15,013 nt of DNA from JBHJHK01 sp050330975 (GCA_050330975.1 JBHJHK010000147.1:1-15013); one strand, 5' to 3'. Counted from the first letter of the stretch, positions 1-9,318 are shown. Numbers and translations: made by a program. The notes: a model not told the origin generated them from the letters alone.

Positions 1-1
1 G

Positions 2-154
2 GAGCTCGCCCTCAAGGGCGTGGGCCGGGGGGCCTTCGACTTCTATCAAAAACCCGTGGTTGCCGTTGTGTTGCACCTCATCGTCTAGCGAGCCTATCAC
101 CTCCACCAGCTGGAGCGGGAAAACGCCGCCCTACAACCCACCGCATTCCAGGGG
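2..154 (+). pseudogene. PrsR receiver-domain C-terminal remnant with in-frame TAG
   Basis: This is the left-edge piece of the gene that continues in the same frame as the AAA+ protein starting at 155. The frame reads ELALKGVGRGAFDFYQKPV, which matches the end of a CheY-like receiver domain (the Lys-Pro pair before the last helix) as found in PEP-CTERM-box response regulators. The frame is then interrupted by TAG at 86-88, after LIV and before RAYHLHQLERENAAL, where this family normally has an Asp. Two other positions usually occupied by Asp, just after the Lys-Pro, read Val (codons 59-61 and 65-67). The receiver part is therefore damaged in this copy, or the read is wrong here. The rest of the receiver, including the phosphorylation site, lies outside the window. 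Confidence 0.7.
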
Positions 155-1069
155 TTGATCGCCGTGAGCCCTCAAATGCTCCAGGTGTGCAAGACCCTCG
201 AACGCATCGCCCCCACCGACGTGACCACCTTGTTGTTGGGGGAATCGGGCACTGGCAAGGAGCTCATCGCCCGGGCCCTCCACCGCCTCAGCCACCGGGC
301 CGAGCAGCCCTTTGTGGTGATCAACTGCGCCGCCATTCCCGAAACCTTGCTGGAGAGCGAGTTGTTCGGCTATGAAAAGGGCGCCTTCACCGGCGCCACC
401 CGCCAGACCAAGGGCAAGATCGAATACGCCGATGGCGGTACGTTTTTCCTCGACGAGGTGGGGGATCTGCCGGCGTCTCTCCAGGCCAAGTTGTTGCGCT
501 TTCTCCAAGAACGGGTCATCGAGCGCCTAGGGGGCCGGGAGGAAATCGCCGTGGACGTACGGGTGGTGTGTGCCACCCACCGGGATCTGCCAAACCTCAT
601 CCACGAGGGGGCCTTTCGCGAGGACCTCTACTACCGGATCAGCGAACTCACGGTGCGCATCCCTCCCTTGCGGGAGCGGGAGGGCGACATCTTGGTAATC
701 GCCAGGGCTTTGTTGGATCGCTACAGCCGGGAGACCGGCCGTCCCGCCCTTACCTTTACCAGTGACGCCGTGGCCGCCCTAGTGGCCCACGACTGGCCCG
801 GCAACGTCCGGGAGCTGGAAAACAAGATCAAACGAGCCGTCATTCTGCGGGACGGCCCCCAAATCACCGCCGCCGACCTGGACCTGGCCGCGGCGGCGAG
901 CCAGGAGGTGTTTTTGAACCTGCGCCAGGCCCGCGACTACGCCGAACGCCAGGCCCTCCACCGCAGCCTCGCCCGGGCCGGGGGTAACCTCTCCCAGGCC
1001 GCCGAGTTACTGGGTATCACTCGACCCACCCTCTATTCCCTGCTGAATAAACACAACATGAAAGTGTAG
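155..1069 (+). CDS. prsR: PrsR-like sigma-54 activator, AAA+ and Fis-type HTH part
   Basis: This 304-residue reading frame is an enhancer-binding activator of sigma-54 RNA polymerase. Seen in the sequence: Walker A GESGTGKE at residues 29-36, the sigma-54 contact loop GAFTGA at 76-81, Walker B GGTFFLDE at 94-101, the arginine-rich YYRISELTVRIPPLRER stretch, and a C-terminal Fis-like helix-turn-helix from about residue 277 (GNLSQAAELLGITRPTLYSLL). The close match in the C-terminus and the PrsT-type gene next door point to PrsR, the PEP-CTERM/exopolysaccharide regulator. The TTG at 155 follows from the open frame; it has no well-spaced ribosome binding site, and GTG 164 or ATG 176 are alternatives. 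In intact relatives the protein begins about 150 residues earlier with a receiver domain, which is broken here by TAG at 86-88. This part may be the intact 3' portion of a pseudogene, or a receiver-less activator. Confidence 0.75.
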   Translation: MIAVSPQMLQVCKTLERIAPTDVTTLLLGESGTGKELIARALHRLSHRAEQPFVVINCAAIPETLLESELFGYEKGAFTGATRQTKGKIEYADGGTFFLDEVGDLPASLQAKLLRFLQERVIERLGGREEIAVDVRVVCATHRDLPNLIHEGAFREDLYYRISELTVRIPPLREREGDILVIARALLDRYSRETGRPALTFTSDAVAALVAHDWPGNVRELENKIKRAVILRDGPQITAADLDLAAAASQEVFLNLRQARDYAERQALHRSLARAGGNLSQAAELLGITRPTLYSLLNKHNMKV

Positions 1070-1135
1070 GGGTCCTTGGGATCTAGTAACGCTCTCGTTC
1101 AAGGTATTGAGATTTTTCAAAGAGGTTCTCGTACG

Positions 1136-3943
1136 ATGAAGCCATTCAATACTCGCCATCTGCTCCACAGACTCAGCCCCCTGGTCGCTGTCGCAGTCCT
1201 TGCACTGCTCATCGCCCCCCCCGCGTGGTCTGACCGCTCCGACCGCTATCTCGCCGAGGCGCGGGAGTACCTCCAGGAGGGTGAAGTCAGCGCCGCGGTC
1301 ATCCAGCTGAAAAATGCCCTCCAGAGCAACCCGGCCAACGTCGAGGCCAGGCTTTTGCTGGGTGAAGTATATCTGCGCACCGGCGAGACTCAAGGCGCCG
1401 TGAAGGAGCTGACCCGGGCCAAAGAGCTGGGGGCCCCCCGGGACCAGTGGCTCGAAACCCTGGGTCGCGCCCTGCTCATCGCCAACGACCCCCAGCAACT
1501 CCTGGAAGCGATTACCGTCGCCCCCGCCGACCCCCCGCCCCTCCAGGGGGAGGCCCTGGCGTTGCGGGGCAACGCCCTATTGCTCCAGGGCAATATCGGC
1601 GAGGCCCAGGGGCAATTCGACCAGTCCTTGGCCCTGGCGGCCGATAACTACAACGCCCTGCTGGGCAAGGGCCGCCTAGCGGTGGTCGAGGACGACCTAG
1701 AGCAAGCCGTGGCGTGGGTGGACCGCGCCATCGCCCAAGACGACCGACGGGTGGAAGGCTGGCTCCTCAAGGGCCGCTTTGAACAAGGTCGCGGCGAACA
1801 CGCCCAAGCCCTCGATGCCTACAGCCGCTCTTTGGAATTGGTGCCCAACAACCCCCAAGCGCTGTTGAGCCGCGCCGAAAGCGCCTTGGTCCTGGGGGAC
1901 GATGATCTCGCCTTGGCCGATGTGGAGGCCGCCGAGCGCCGCCTGCGGGGCGGCAGCCCCAAGGGGTTCTTTATCCGCGGCCGGGTACTCCTCAAGCGCG
2001 GCGAACTGGAGGCGGCCCAAGGGGACTTTCAAGCGGTGTTGCGCCAGTTGCCCAACCATCGTCCCTCCCAGCTGCTCCTGGCCGTCATCCACTACAACCA
2101 AGACGAACTGACCCTGGCCATCAATTACCTGGAGCCCTTTGTCCGGGCGGCCCCGGGCTACCTCCCCGGCCGAAAGCTCCTCGCCGCCAGTTACCTCAAA
2201 AGCCGCGAGCCCCAGCAGGCCATCTCCTTGCTGGAGCCCATCGTCGATTCCGCAGCCGACGATCCCCAGCTGTTGGCGTTGATGGGCAACGCCTACCTTC
2301 AAGCGGGGGATTACCAGCAGGGTAGCCAATTTTTGGAACAGGCGACGGCTCTGGTGCCCGACGTCTCCGCCATCCGCACCCAATTGGCGTTGTCGAAGCT
2401 CGCCGAGGGCCGCACCGAGGAGGCTTTGGGGGAGCTGCAAAGCGCCATCGACCTGGGCCAGGATTTGGTCCAGACCGACTATTTGCTGGTGGTGGCCCAG
2501 ATGCGGGCGGGGGACACCGAAGCGGCCTTGGTGGCGGCTGAACAGTTGGTGGCAAAAGCTCCAGAGAGCGCCCAGGCCCACAACCTACTGGGCTTGGTCC
2601 ACATTGCCCGCCAGGACTACGACCGGGCCCGCCAGGCCTTTACCCAAAGCCTTGCAGTGGACGAGACCAGCGTGGGGGGGCATTTGAACTTGGCCCGCCT
2701 GGCGGTGTTGGAGGATGATCCCGCGGCGGCCAATGGCGAGCTACTCCAAGCCCTGGAGCGAGATGAGGACAACGCCGTGACCCTGCTGGCCCTGGCATCC
2801 CTCGCCGAGCGCCAGGGAGATCGAGAGGCCCAGTGGCGCTGGCAGGAGGAGGCCTGGAACCGCACCCAAGAACGGCGCGCTGGCCTTGGGTTGGTCCGCT
2901 TGGCCCTGGCGGCCAACGCCAACGACCGGGCGGTCACCGTGGCGCGACAAATGCAAATCGAAAACCCCGACGACCCGACCATTCTCCGGGCTTTGGGTAC
3001 GGCCCAATTGGCCACCGGGGACCTTGACGATGCCATCTTCACTCTCCGCCGCGCCGCCACCCGCGGCCAAGACGGGGCCGACCTGTGGCATTTGATCGCC
3101 AGGGCCTATCTCAGCAGCCGCAACGCCGTGGGGGCCCGGGAGGCCCTGGATCGAGCCTTGAGAATAGACGGCGACTACGGCCCTGCCGTGGCCCTCAAGG
3201 CCCGAATGTTGACGGGTGAGGGCAGCTACCGGGAAGCGCAACCCCTGGTGGAACAACTCTTGGGTCTGCCCAATTTCGCCCCCCAGGGTCACCAGTTGGC
3301 GGGGGAAATCCACTATCGGCAAGGGGAGTTTGCCGCGGCGGCCGAAGATTTTGGTCGAGCCTATGGGTTGGTTCCCAACACCCTGTCTGCCATGGGGCTC
3401 AGCAATGCCCGCCGCCAGCAGGGGGACGGCGACGGCGCCGCTGAGGTGCTACAGGATTGGCTCAGCCGTTCTCCCAACGACGCCCGGGCACGCCTGCAAC
3501 TGGCCATGGTGCTGGATTACTTCGGCGACGGCGACGCGGCGGCCAAAGAGTACCAGAACCTCATCGACAGCCGACCCGACAACCCCGTGGTTCTCAACAA
3601 TCTCGCATGGCGGGAGGCGGAGCTCGGGCGCCTCGATCGAGCGTTGACCCTGGCGGAGCGGGCCCGGGAGCTGGCGCCCCAGCGCCCGGAGATCGGCGAC
3701 ACCCTGGGCTGGATCTTGGTCCAGCGGGGCGAGGTGGAGCGGGGCTTGGTGGTGCTCCAGCAAGCCGCCGTGGAAGGCCCCCAGTTTCCCGATATCCACT
3801 ACCACTTGGCGGTGGCCTACCACCGCGCCGGGCGGCACCGGGAAGCCCTGGAGACCCTCAATCGCCTGTTGAGCGAAGAACCAGCTTTCGACAACTTGGC
3901 GGACGCCAAGGCCCTCCAGGAGGAGCTGCGCAGCCAGCTCTGA
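1136..3943 (+). CDS. prsT: PrsT-like exported TPR-repeat protein of the PEP-CTERM system
   Basis: The product is a 935-residue protein made almost entirely of tetratricopeptide repeats, from about residue 38 to the C-terminus. The first repeat region (AREYLQEGEVSAAVIQLKNALQ) is typical of the PEP-CTERM-system TPR lipoprotein PrsT. The start is ATG 1136, preceded by AGAGG at 1121-1125; the frame is open back to 1076, but that would place 20 residues in front of a clear signal peptide. The signal peptide has basic residues (R7, H8, H11, R12), a hydrophobic core at about 15-27, and a likely signal peptidase I site at AWS/D near residue 32. Family members usually carry a lipobox cysteine there; this protein contains no cysteine at all. 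It lies 66 bp after prsR on the same strand. Its probable role is as a periplasmic scaffold in exopolysaccharide or PEP-CTERM protein export. That role is inferred from the family. Confidence 0.85.
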   Translation: MKPFNTRHLLHRLSPLVAVAVLALLIAPPAWSDRSDRYLAEAREYLQEGEVSAAVIQLKNALQSNPANVEARLLLGEVYLRTGETQGAVKELTRAKELGAPRDQWLETLGRALLIANDPQQLLEAITVAPADPPPLQGEALALRGNALLLQGNIGEAQGQFDQSLALAADNYNALLGKGRLAVVEDDLEQAVAWVDRAIAQDDRRVEGWLLKGRFEQGRGEHAQALDAYSRSLELVPNNPQALLSRAESALVLGDDDLALADVEAAERRLRGGSPKGFFIRGRVLLKRGELEAAQGDFQAVLRQLPNHRPSQLLLAVIHYNQDELTLAINYLEPFVRAAPGYLPGRKLLAASYLKSREPQQAISLLEPIVDSAADDPQLLALMGNAYLQAGDYQQGSQFLEQATALVPDVSAIRTQLALSKLAEGRTEEALGELQSAIDLGQDLVQTDYLLVVAQMRAGDTEAALVAAEQLVAKAPESAQAHNLLGLVHIARQDYDRARQAFTQSLAVDETSVGGHLNLARLAVLEDDPAAANGELLQALERDEDNAVTLLALASLAERQGDREAQWRWQEEAWNRTQERRAGLGLVRLALAANANDRAVTVARQMQIENPDDPTILRALGTAQLATGDLDDAIFTLRRAATRGQDGADLWHLIARAYLSSRNAVGAREALDRALRIDGDYGPAVALKARMLTGEGSYREAQPLVEQLLGLPNFAPQGHQLAGEIHYRQGEFAAAAEDFGRAYGLVPNTLSAMGLSNARRQQGDGDGAAEVLQDWLSRSPNDARARLQLAMVLDYFGDGDAAAKEYQNLIDSRPDNPVVLNNLAWREAELGRLDRALTLAERARELAPQRPEIGDTLGWILVQRGEVERGLVVLQQAAVEGPQFPDIHYHLAVAYHRAGRHREALETLNRLLSEEPAFDNLADAKALQEELRSQL

Positions 3944-3981
3944 TCCGGGCTTTTGGTATCGCCGGGGCTCGGGCTCGGGGC

Positions 3982-5115
3982 TCAGTTCTCCCGATCCCGC
4001 AGCCCCAAGTCTTCAAAGAAGCGCTTAGCGCGGTCGAACCAACTCACTTCCCGGGGGGTGTGGTTGATATCGCCCCCCTCCAGGGATTCCCCTAGGCGCT
4101 GGAGCAGTTCTTTTTGCTCCCGGGTGAGGTTCACCGGGGTCTCCACGGTCACCCGACACAGCAAATCCCCCACCGTCCCCCCCCGCACGGGCCGCACCCC
4201 TTTACCCCGCAGGCGAAACACCCGTCCGGTCTGGGTCTCGGGGGGAATCTTGATGTTGACCCGGCCATCCAGGGTGGGTACTTGGCGCTCGCCCCCCAAG
4301 GCTGCGGCGGTAAAGCTGATGGGGACCTCGCAGTAGAGGTGGTTGTCCTCCCGGGTGAAGATGGGGTGGGGCTTGACCCGGATCTGGACGTAGAGATCCC
4401 CCGAAGGCATCCCCTGGTCGCTGGACTCCCCCTCCCCGGTGAGGCGAATGCGATCGCCGGTATCCACCCCCGCCGGCACCTTGACCGACAATTCCCGGTA
4501 CTCCTCGACCCAACCCCGCCCCTGGCAGTTGGTACAGGGCTCGCGGATGACCGTGCCCCGCCCCTGACAGGTGGGACCCGTCTGCTGGATGGAGAAAAAC
4601 CCCTGCTGCATCCGCACCTGGCCCACACCGCCACAGGTAGGACAAGGGGACGGCCGGGTGCCGGGCTTGGCCCCGCTCCCCTGGCACACCTTACACACCA
4701 CCCGGTTGGGCACCCGCAGCTTGGCCGTGGTGCCCATCACCGCCTCTTCGAGGGACAGTTCCAGGGTGTAGCGCAAATCGCTACCCCGGTATTGGCGTCC
4801 CCGGGCGTTGAAGATATCGCCGAAGATATCGTTGAAGATATCGCCAAAGTTGCCGGCCCCCCGGGCCTGGGCGCCGGCGGCGCCCTGGGCGTCGACCCCG
4901 GCGTGGCCAAAGCGGTCGAAGGCCGCCCGCTTGTCGGCGTCGCTCAGGATCTCATAGGCTTCCTTGACTTCTTTGAAGCGCTCCTCGGCGTCGGCGTCGT
5001 CGGGGTTGCGGTCGGGATGAAACTTTTGCGCCATGCGCCGATAGGCCCGTTTGATATCCGCCTCATCGGCGTCGCGGGCAACACCTAGGATTTCGTAGTA
5101 GTCGCGTTTCGCCAT
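3982..5115 (-). CDS. dnaJ: Chaperone DnaJ (Hsp40), one zinc-site cysteine replaced
   Basis: DnaJ delivers unfolded clients to DnaK and stimulates its ATPase in the cytoplasm. The 377-residue protein has a J-domain (1-70) with HPD at 33-35, a G/F region containing a triple DIF motif at about 92-102, a zinc-binding region, and C-terminal substrate-binding domains. The four CxxCxGxG repeats begin at residues 141, 158, 180 and 194. The third reads GPTCQGRG instead of CPxCxGxG, so Gly180 (codon GGT at 4576-4578) replaces a zinc ligand. The start is chosen at MAKRDYYEILGV, the canonical N-terminus; the frame allows a start five residues earlier at 5130. It is the last gene of grpE-dnaK-dnaJ, 115 bp after dnaK, and converges on prsT with 38 bp between the stops. 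Confidence 0.97.
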   Translation of the reverse strand: MAKRDYYEILGVARDADEADIKRAYRRMAQKFHPDRNPDDADAEERFKEVKEAYEILSDADKRAAFDRFGHAGVDAQGAAGAQARGAGNFGDIFNDIFGDIFNARGRQYRGSDLRYTLELSLEEAVMGTTAKLRVPNRVVCKVCQGSGAKPGTRPSPCPTCGGVGQVRMQQGFFSIQQTGPTCQGRGTVIREPCTNCQGRGWVEEYRELSVKVPAGVDTGDRIRLTGEGESSDQGMPSGDLYVQIRVKPHPIFTREDNHLYCEVPISFTAAALGGERQVPTLDGRVNIKIPPETQTGRVFRLRGKGVRPVRGGTVGDLLCRVTVETPVNLTREQKELLQRLGESLEGGDINHTPREVSWFDRAKRFFEDLGLRDREN

Positions 5116-5156
5116 GGCCTGGGTCCACAATCGGGCTTTTAACCAACCAAAGAAAA

Positions 5157-5182
5157 GTCCAGCATCTCCGTGGATCCTGGAC
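5157..5182 (-). terminator. Terminator-like hairpin in the dnaK-dnaJ spacer
   Basis: In the operon sense the spacer contains GTCCAG, a 14-nt loop, and CTGGAC; a flanking A-T pair makes seven base pairs. It is followed directly by TTTTCTTT. This has the form of a weak intrinsic terminator or attenuator lying 40-70 nt before the dnaJ start. A read-through structure of this kind would lower dnaJ expression relative to dnaK. No functional evidence is visible beyond the structure. Confidence 0.45.
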
Positions 5183-5195
5183 TCGAAGCATTAAT

Positions 5196-5219
5196 GGAGG
5201 GGGACTTTTGCCCCCCTTC
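5196..5219 (-). promoter_or_regulatory. GC-rich hairpin just after the dnaK stop
   Basis: GGAGGGGG at 5196-5203 pairs with CCCCCTTC at 5212-5219, giving eight pairs (one G-U) around an 8-nt loop. It begins about 11 nt after the dnaK stop codon in the transcribed direction. No T-run follows it, so it is more likely an mRNA-stabilising or processing structure than a terminator. Confidence 0.4.
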
Positions 5220-5230
5220 GGCTGGGAACG

Positions 5231-7216
<1,986 letters not shown>

Positions 7217-7259
7217 GGTTATCCTCGCTGTCGAACGCTCTACCCACGCATCTTTTGTC

Positions 7260-7346
7260 GCGCAATGCGTCACTTTCCATCGAAGGGATCCAGGGGGAGA
7301 ATCCAGATGGTCGCCCCCCAAAGGGCTATCTGCTGCGCAATGCGTC
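7260..7346. repeat. Two direct repeats in the grpE-dnaK spacer
   Basis: GCGCAATGCGTC occurs at 7260-7271 and again at 7335-7346, 75 bp apart. Extending to the following CCATC, the two copies agree at 19 of 22 positions. An inverted partial copy, ACGCAT at 7246-7251, faces the first repeat across 13 nt and could form a 6-bp stem. The function is unknown. In the operon sense the region is the dnaK leader. Confidence 0.7.
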
Positions 7347-7388
7347 GCTACCCATCAGATTGAGGCACGCCTTGGGTTTTCAAGCCCG

Positions 7389-8012
7389 TCAGGGAGCTTT
7401 GGCCACGGTGACAAGGGCCGGGCGCACCAGCCGATCGTTGAGAAGGTAGCCCTTTTGTATCACCTGGAGCACTGTATTGGGGGCCACCTGGTCCGTGGGT
7501 TGCATGGTCATGGCTTCGTGAAAGTCGGGGTTGAAGCGTTCACCCGCTGGATCCACCGGGCGCACATTGAATTTTTCCAGGGCGCTGGCCAGCATTTTCA
7601 AGGTGAGTTCGGTGCCTTCCCTGAGCTTTTGAACATCCTGGGCCTCGATGGCCGCTTGATGGCCCATCTCCAAGCTGTCCATCACTGGCAACAACTCGTT
7701 GACAAATTTTTCCAGGGCATATTTCTGGGCGCTGGCCCGATCCCGCTCGGCGCGCTTGCGGACGTTGTCCGCCTCAGCCCGGGCGCCCAAGAACAGATTC
7801 CAGTGCTCCTCCGCCTTGGCCTTGGCCGCTTCGAGCTCTCTGGTGGCGTCCTCTAGCTGTTGCCGGAGGGTCGCCGGCGTTTCGCCGCCCTTGTCTTGGG
7901 TCGGCGCCGCTGCCCCAGGGCTTTCATTGGTGCCCAGGGCGTCGGCGGCGCCCACGTCGTCGAACAGACTGGAACTGGTGTTGGACTTGCGGTCGCGTTG
8001 GCTGTGACTCAT
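7389..8012 (-). CDS. grpE: Nucleotide exchange factor GrpE
   Basis: GrpE releases ADP from DnaK as part of the Hsp70 cycle. The 207-residue protein has a polar, low-complexity N-terminus (1-45), then a long helix with coiled-coil character at about 47-100 (LRQQLEDATRELEAAKAKAEEHWNLF). The C-terminal beta head carries the family signature FNPDFHEAM...PNTVLQVIQKGYLLNDRLVRPALVTVAK. The start ATG at 8012 gives a normal length for the family, with GGGA a short distance upstream as a weak ribosome site. It is the first gene of the grpE-dnaK-dnaJ cluster, and its leader is shared back-to-back with the nadK upstream region. Confidence 0.97.
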   Translation of the reverse strand: MSHSQRDRKSNTSSSLFDDVGAADALGTNESPGAAAPTQDKGGETPATLRQQLEDATRELEAAKAKAEEHWNLFLGARAEADNVRKRAERDRASAQKYALEKFVNELLPVMDSLEMGHQAAIEAQDVQKLREGTELTLKMLASALEKFNVRPVDPAGERFNPDFHEAMTMQPTDQVAPNTVLQVIQKGYLLNDRLVRPALVTVAKAP

Positions 8013-8059
8013 GGTGTGATCCCGTAGCCGCCCGTAGTCGGCGCAGTGTTCATTGTGTA

Positions 8060-8077
8060 AAAACCCCGCGGGGTTTT
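8060..8077. promoter_or_regulatory. Perfect 18-bp palindrome in the grpE leader
   Basis: AAAACCCCGCGGGGTTTT is perfectly self-complementary and lies 48 bp before the grpE start, between divergent grpE and nadK. As DNA it could be an operator for a dimeric repressor. As RNA it would form a short stem with a CGCG loop followed, on the minus strand, by a fifth T, so a weak attenuator is also possible. It does not match the CIRCE element. Confidence 0.5.
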
Positions 8078-8162
8078 GACCCCAATGGCTCGGACCCCCA
8101 CGGGGCCGGGGTGTGGGTGGCCCATGGGGGCGCTGGGGCGCGCAGTCGCTTCTAGATATTTA

Positions 8163-8190
8163 AGGTGGAGATCCGCCGCGGGAATTCAAG
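8163..8190 (-). promoter_or_regulatory. Candidate sigma-32 heat-shock promoter of grpE-dnaK-dnaJ
   Basis: On the minus strand CTTGAA (8185-8190) is followed after 14 nt by CTCCACCT (8163-8170). The known heat-shock consensus is CTTGAA, 13-15 nt, CCCCATNT. The -35 box is exact and the -10 box keeps C, CCA and the last T. Transcription would start near 8156, leaving a leader of about 145 nt that includes the 18-bp palindrome. The call rests on motif matching only. Confidence 0.4.
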
Positions 8191-8316
8191 ATCTCTGCCA
8201 TCGGCCTCCCCAGGGGCCACCTTGCGTCCCCCGTCCCCAAACCCGGACGGCCCGGCGGCTAGCGGGGCGCAGGCGATAGTGATAACGTTGCCAAGCTCCT
8301 ATGAATCCATCCCGCG

Positions 8317-9288
8317 ATGCCCTATATCTTCAATACCATCGGCCTGATCGGCAAGTTTGGCGACGCCAGCATCAACCCCACCCTGGCGCACGTCGCCCTC
8401 CTGCTGCGTCGCCGCTCCAGGCGCATCCTCCTCGACGAGGAGACGGCGAAGCTCGTGCCCCCCAACGGCCTGCCCACCGCCAGTCGCCGCCAGCTGGGCC
8501 GTCAGTGCGACTTGGCCATCGTCGTGGGGGGGGACGGAACCCTGCTCAACGCCGCCCGCTCCCTGGTGGATTTTCGAGTGCCCCTTTTGGGCGTCAACCT
8601 GGGCAGGTTGGGGTTTCTCACCGACGTCTCGCCGTCGCGGCTGGACACCCTCCTCGACGAGATCCTCCAGGGGCGGTTTCGCGAGGACGAGCGCTCGTTG
8701 CTCCACGCCCAAGTGGTGCGCGACGGCCAGGCCATCACCCAAGCCGACGCCCTCAACGACGTCGTGGTCCACAAACGGGACATGGCGCGGATGATCGAGG
8801 TGGACACCTACATCGATGGCAGCTTCCTCAACGCCTATCGGGCCGACGGCTTGATCATCGCCACCCCCACGGGCTCCACGGCCTATGCCCTGTCCAGCGG
8901 TGGCCCCATCATTCATCCGACCCTGGAGGCGGTCATCGTGGTGCCCATCTGTCCCCACACCCTCACCCACCGCCCCATCGTCTTGAACGCCGATCAGACC
9001 GTGGAGGTCATGGTCAATCCGGCCAACTCCCCCCACATCCAGGTGACCTGTGACGGTCAAGTGGGGCTGGCCCTAGAGCCCGGCGATCGGGTGGTCATTC
9101 GCAGAAAGCGCCGCAAGTTGCGGCTGATCCAACCCATGGACCAAGATTACTTCCAGGTGCTGCGGGCCAAGCTCCACTGGGGCCAATACCCGAGCACGGC
9201 CCCCGAGGTCAGCCTTCGGCGGAGCGAAGAACCCGACCCTGGGACCCCTCCCGCCGCCCTGGCCCCCCCCGGGCGCGGCGCCCCTTGA
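8317..9288 (+). CDS. nadK: NAD kinase
   Basis: The enzyme phosphorylates NAD to NADP in the cytoplasm. The 323-residue protein shows the NAD kinase signatures: GGDGTLLNAAR at 71-81, GVNLGRLGFLTD at 92-103, and the glycine-rich nucleotide site TPTGSTAYALSSGGPI at 183-198. The usual Asn-Glu pair reads Asn-Asp at 147-148. A proline-rich tail of about 30 residues extends the protein beyond the usual 290-300. The ATG at 8317 fits the family N-terminus (FNTIGLIGK), but no strong ribosome binding site precedes it. It is divergent from grpE with 304 bp between the starts and lies 37 bp before recN, so the two are probably cotranscribed. Confidence 0.95.
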   Translation: MPYIFNTIGLIGKFGDASINPTLAHVALLLRRRSRRILLDEETAKLVPPNGLPTASRRQLGRQCDLAIVVGGDGTLLNAARSLVDFRVPLLGVNLGRLGFLTDVSPSRLDTLLDEILQGRFREDERSLLHAQVVRDGQAITQADALNDVVVHKRDMARMIEVDTYIDGSFLNAYRADGLIIATPTGSTAYALSSGGPIIHPTLEAVIVVPICPHTLTHRPIVLNADQTVEVMVNPANSPHIQVTCDGQVGLALEPGDRVVIRRKRRKLRLIQPMDQDYFQVLRAKLHWGQYPSTAPEVSLRRSEEPDPGTPPAALAPPGRGAP

Positions 9289-9318
9289 GACGACCCGTCT
9301 CCCACCGCCCCGAGACGG
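9287..9318 (+). promoter_or_regulatory. Three-armed inverted repeat between nadK and recN
   Basis: GAGACG (9287-9292, overlapping the nadK stop), CGTCTC (9296-9301) and GAGACG (9312-9317) follow one another. The middle arm can pair with either flank: with the first over a 3-nt loop, or with the third over 10 nt as the seven-pair stem CCGTCTC/GAGACGG. The third arm lies 8-14 nt before the recN ATG, at the ribosome binding position. The two hairpins exclude each other, which is compatible with translational coupling or attenuation of recN. Confidence 0.55.

Noticed and set aside
1070..1135. Possible sigma-54 promoter (TGGCAC-N5-TTGC) between prsR and prsT
   Set aside because: No adequate GG and GC elements with the required spacing were found in the 66-bp spacer.
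1697..2581. Long minus-strand open frame opposite prsT
   Set aside because: It is an antisense shadow caused by GC-rich third codon positions, with no motif or ribosome site.
4804..4852. Threefold GATATCG repeat inside dnaJ
   Set aside because: It encodes the normal DIF-rich part of the DnaJ G/F region, so it is explained by protein sequence.
4114..5088. Long plus-strand open frame of 324 codons opposite dnaJ
   Set aside because: It is a high-GC shadow of dnaJ with low-complexity Gly/Pro/His composition and no family resemblance.
8013..8316. CIRCE element controlling the Hsp70 genes
   Set aside because: No TTAGCACTC-N9-GAGTGCTAA pattern, even loosely, is present before grpE or dnaK.
8299..9060. 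Minus-strand open frame of 253 codons opposite nadK
   Set aside because: It is a shadow of nadK, whose catalytic motifs are all on the plus strand.
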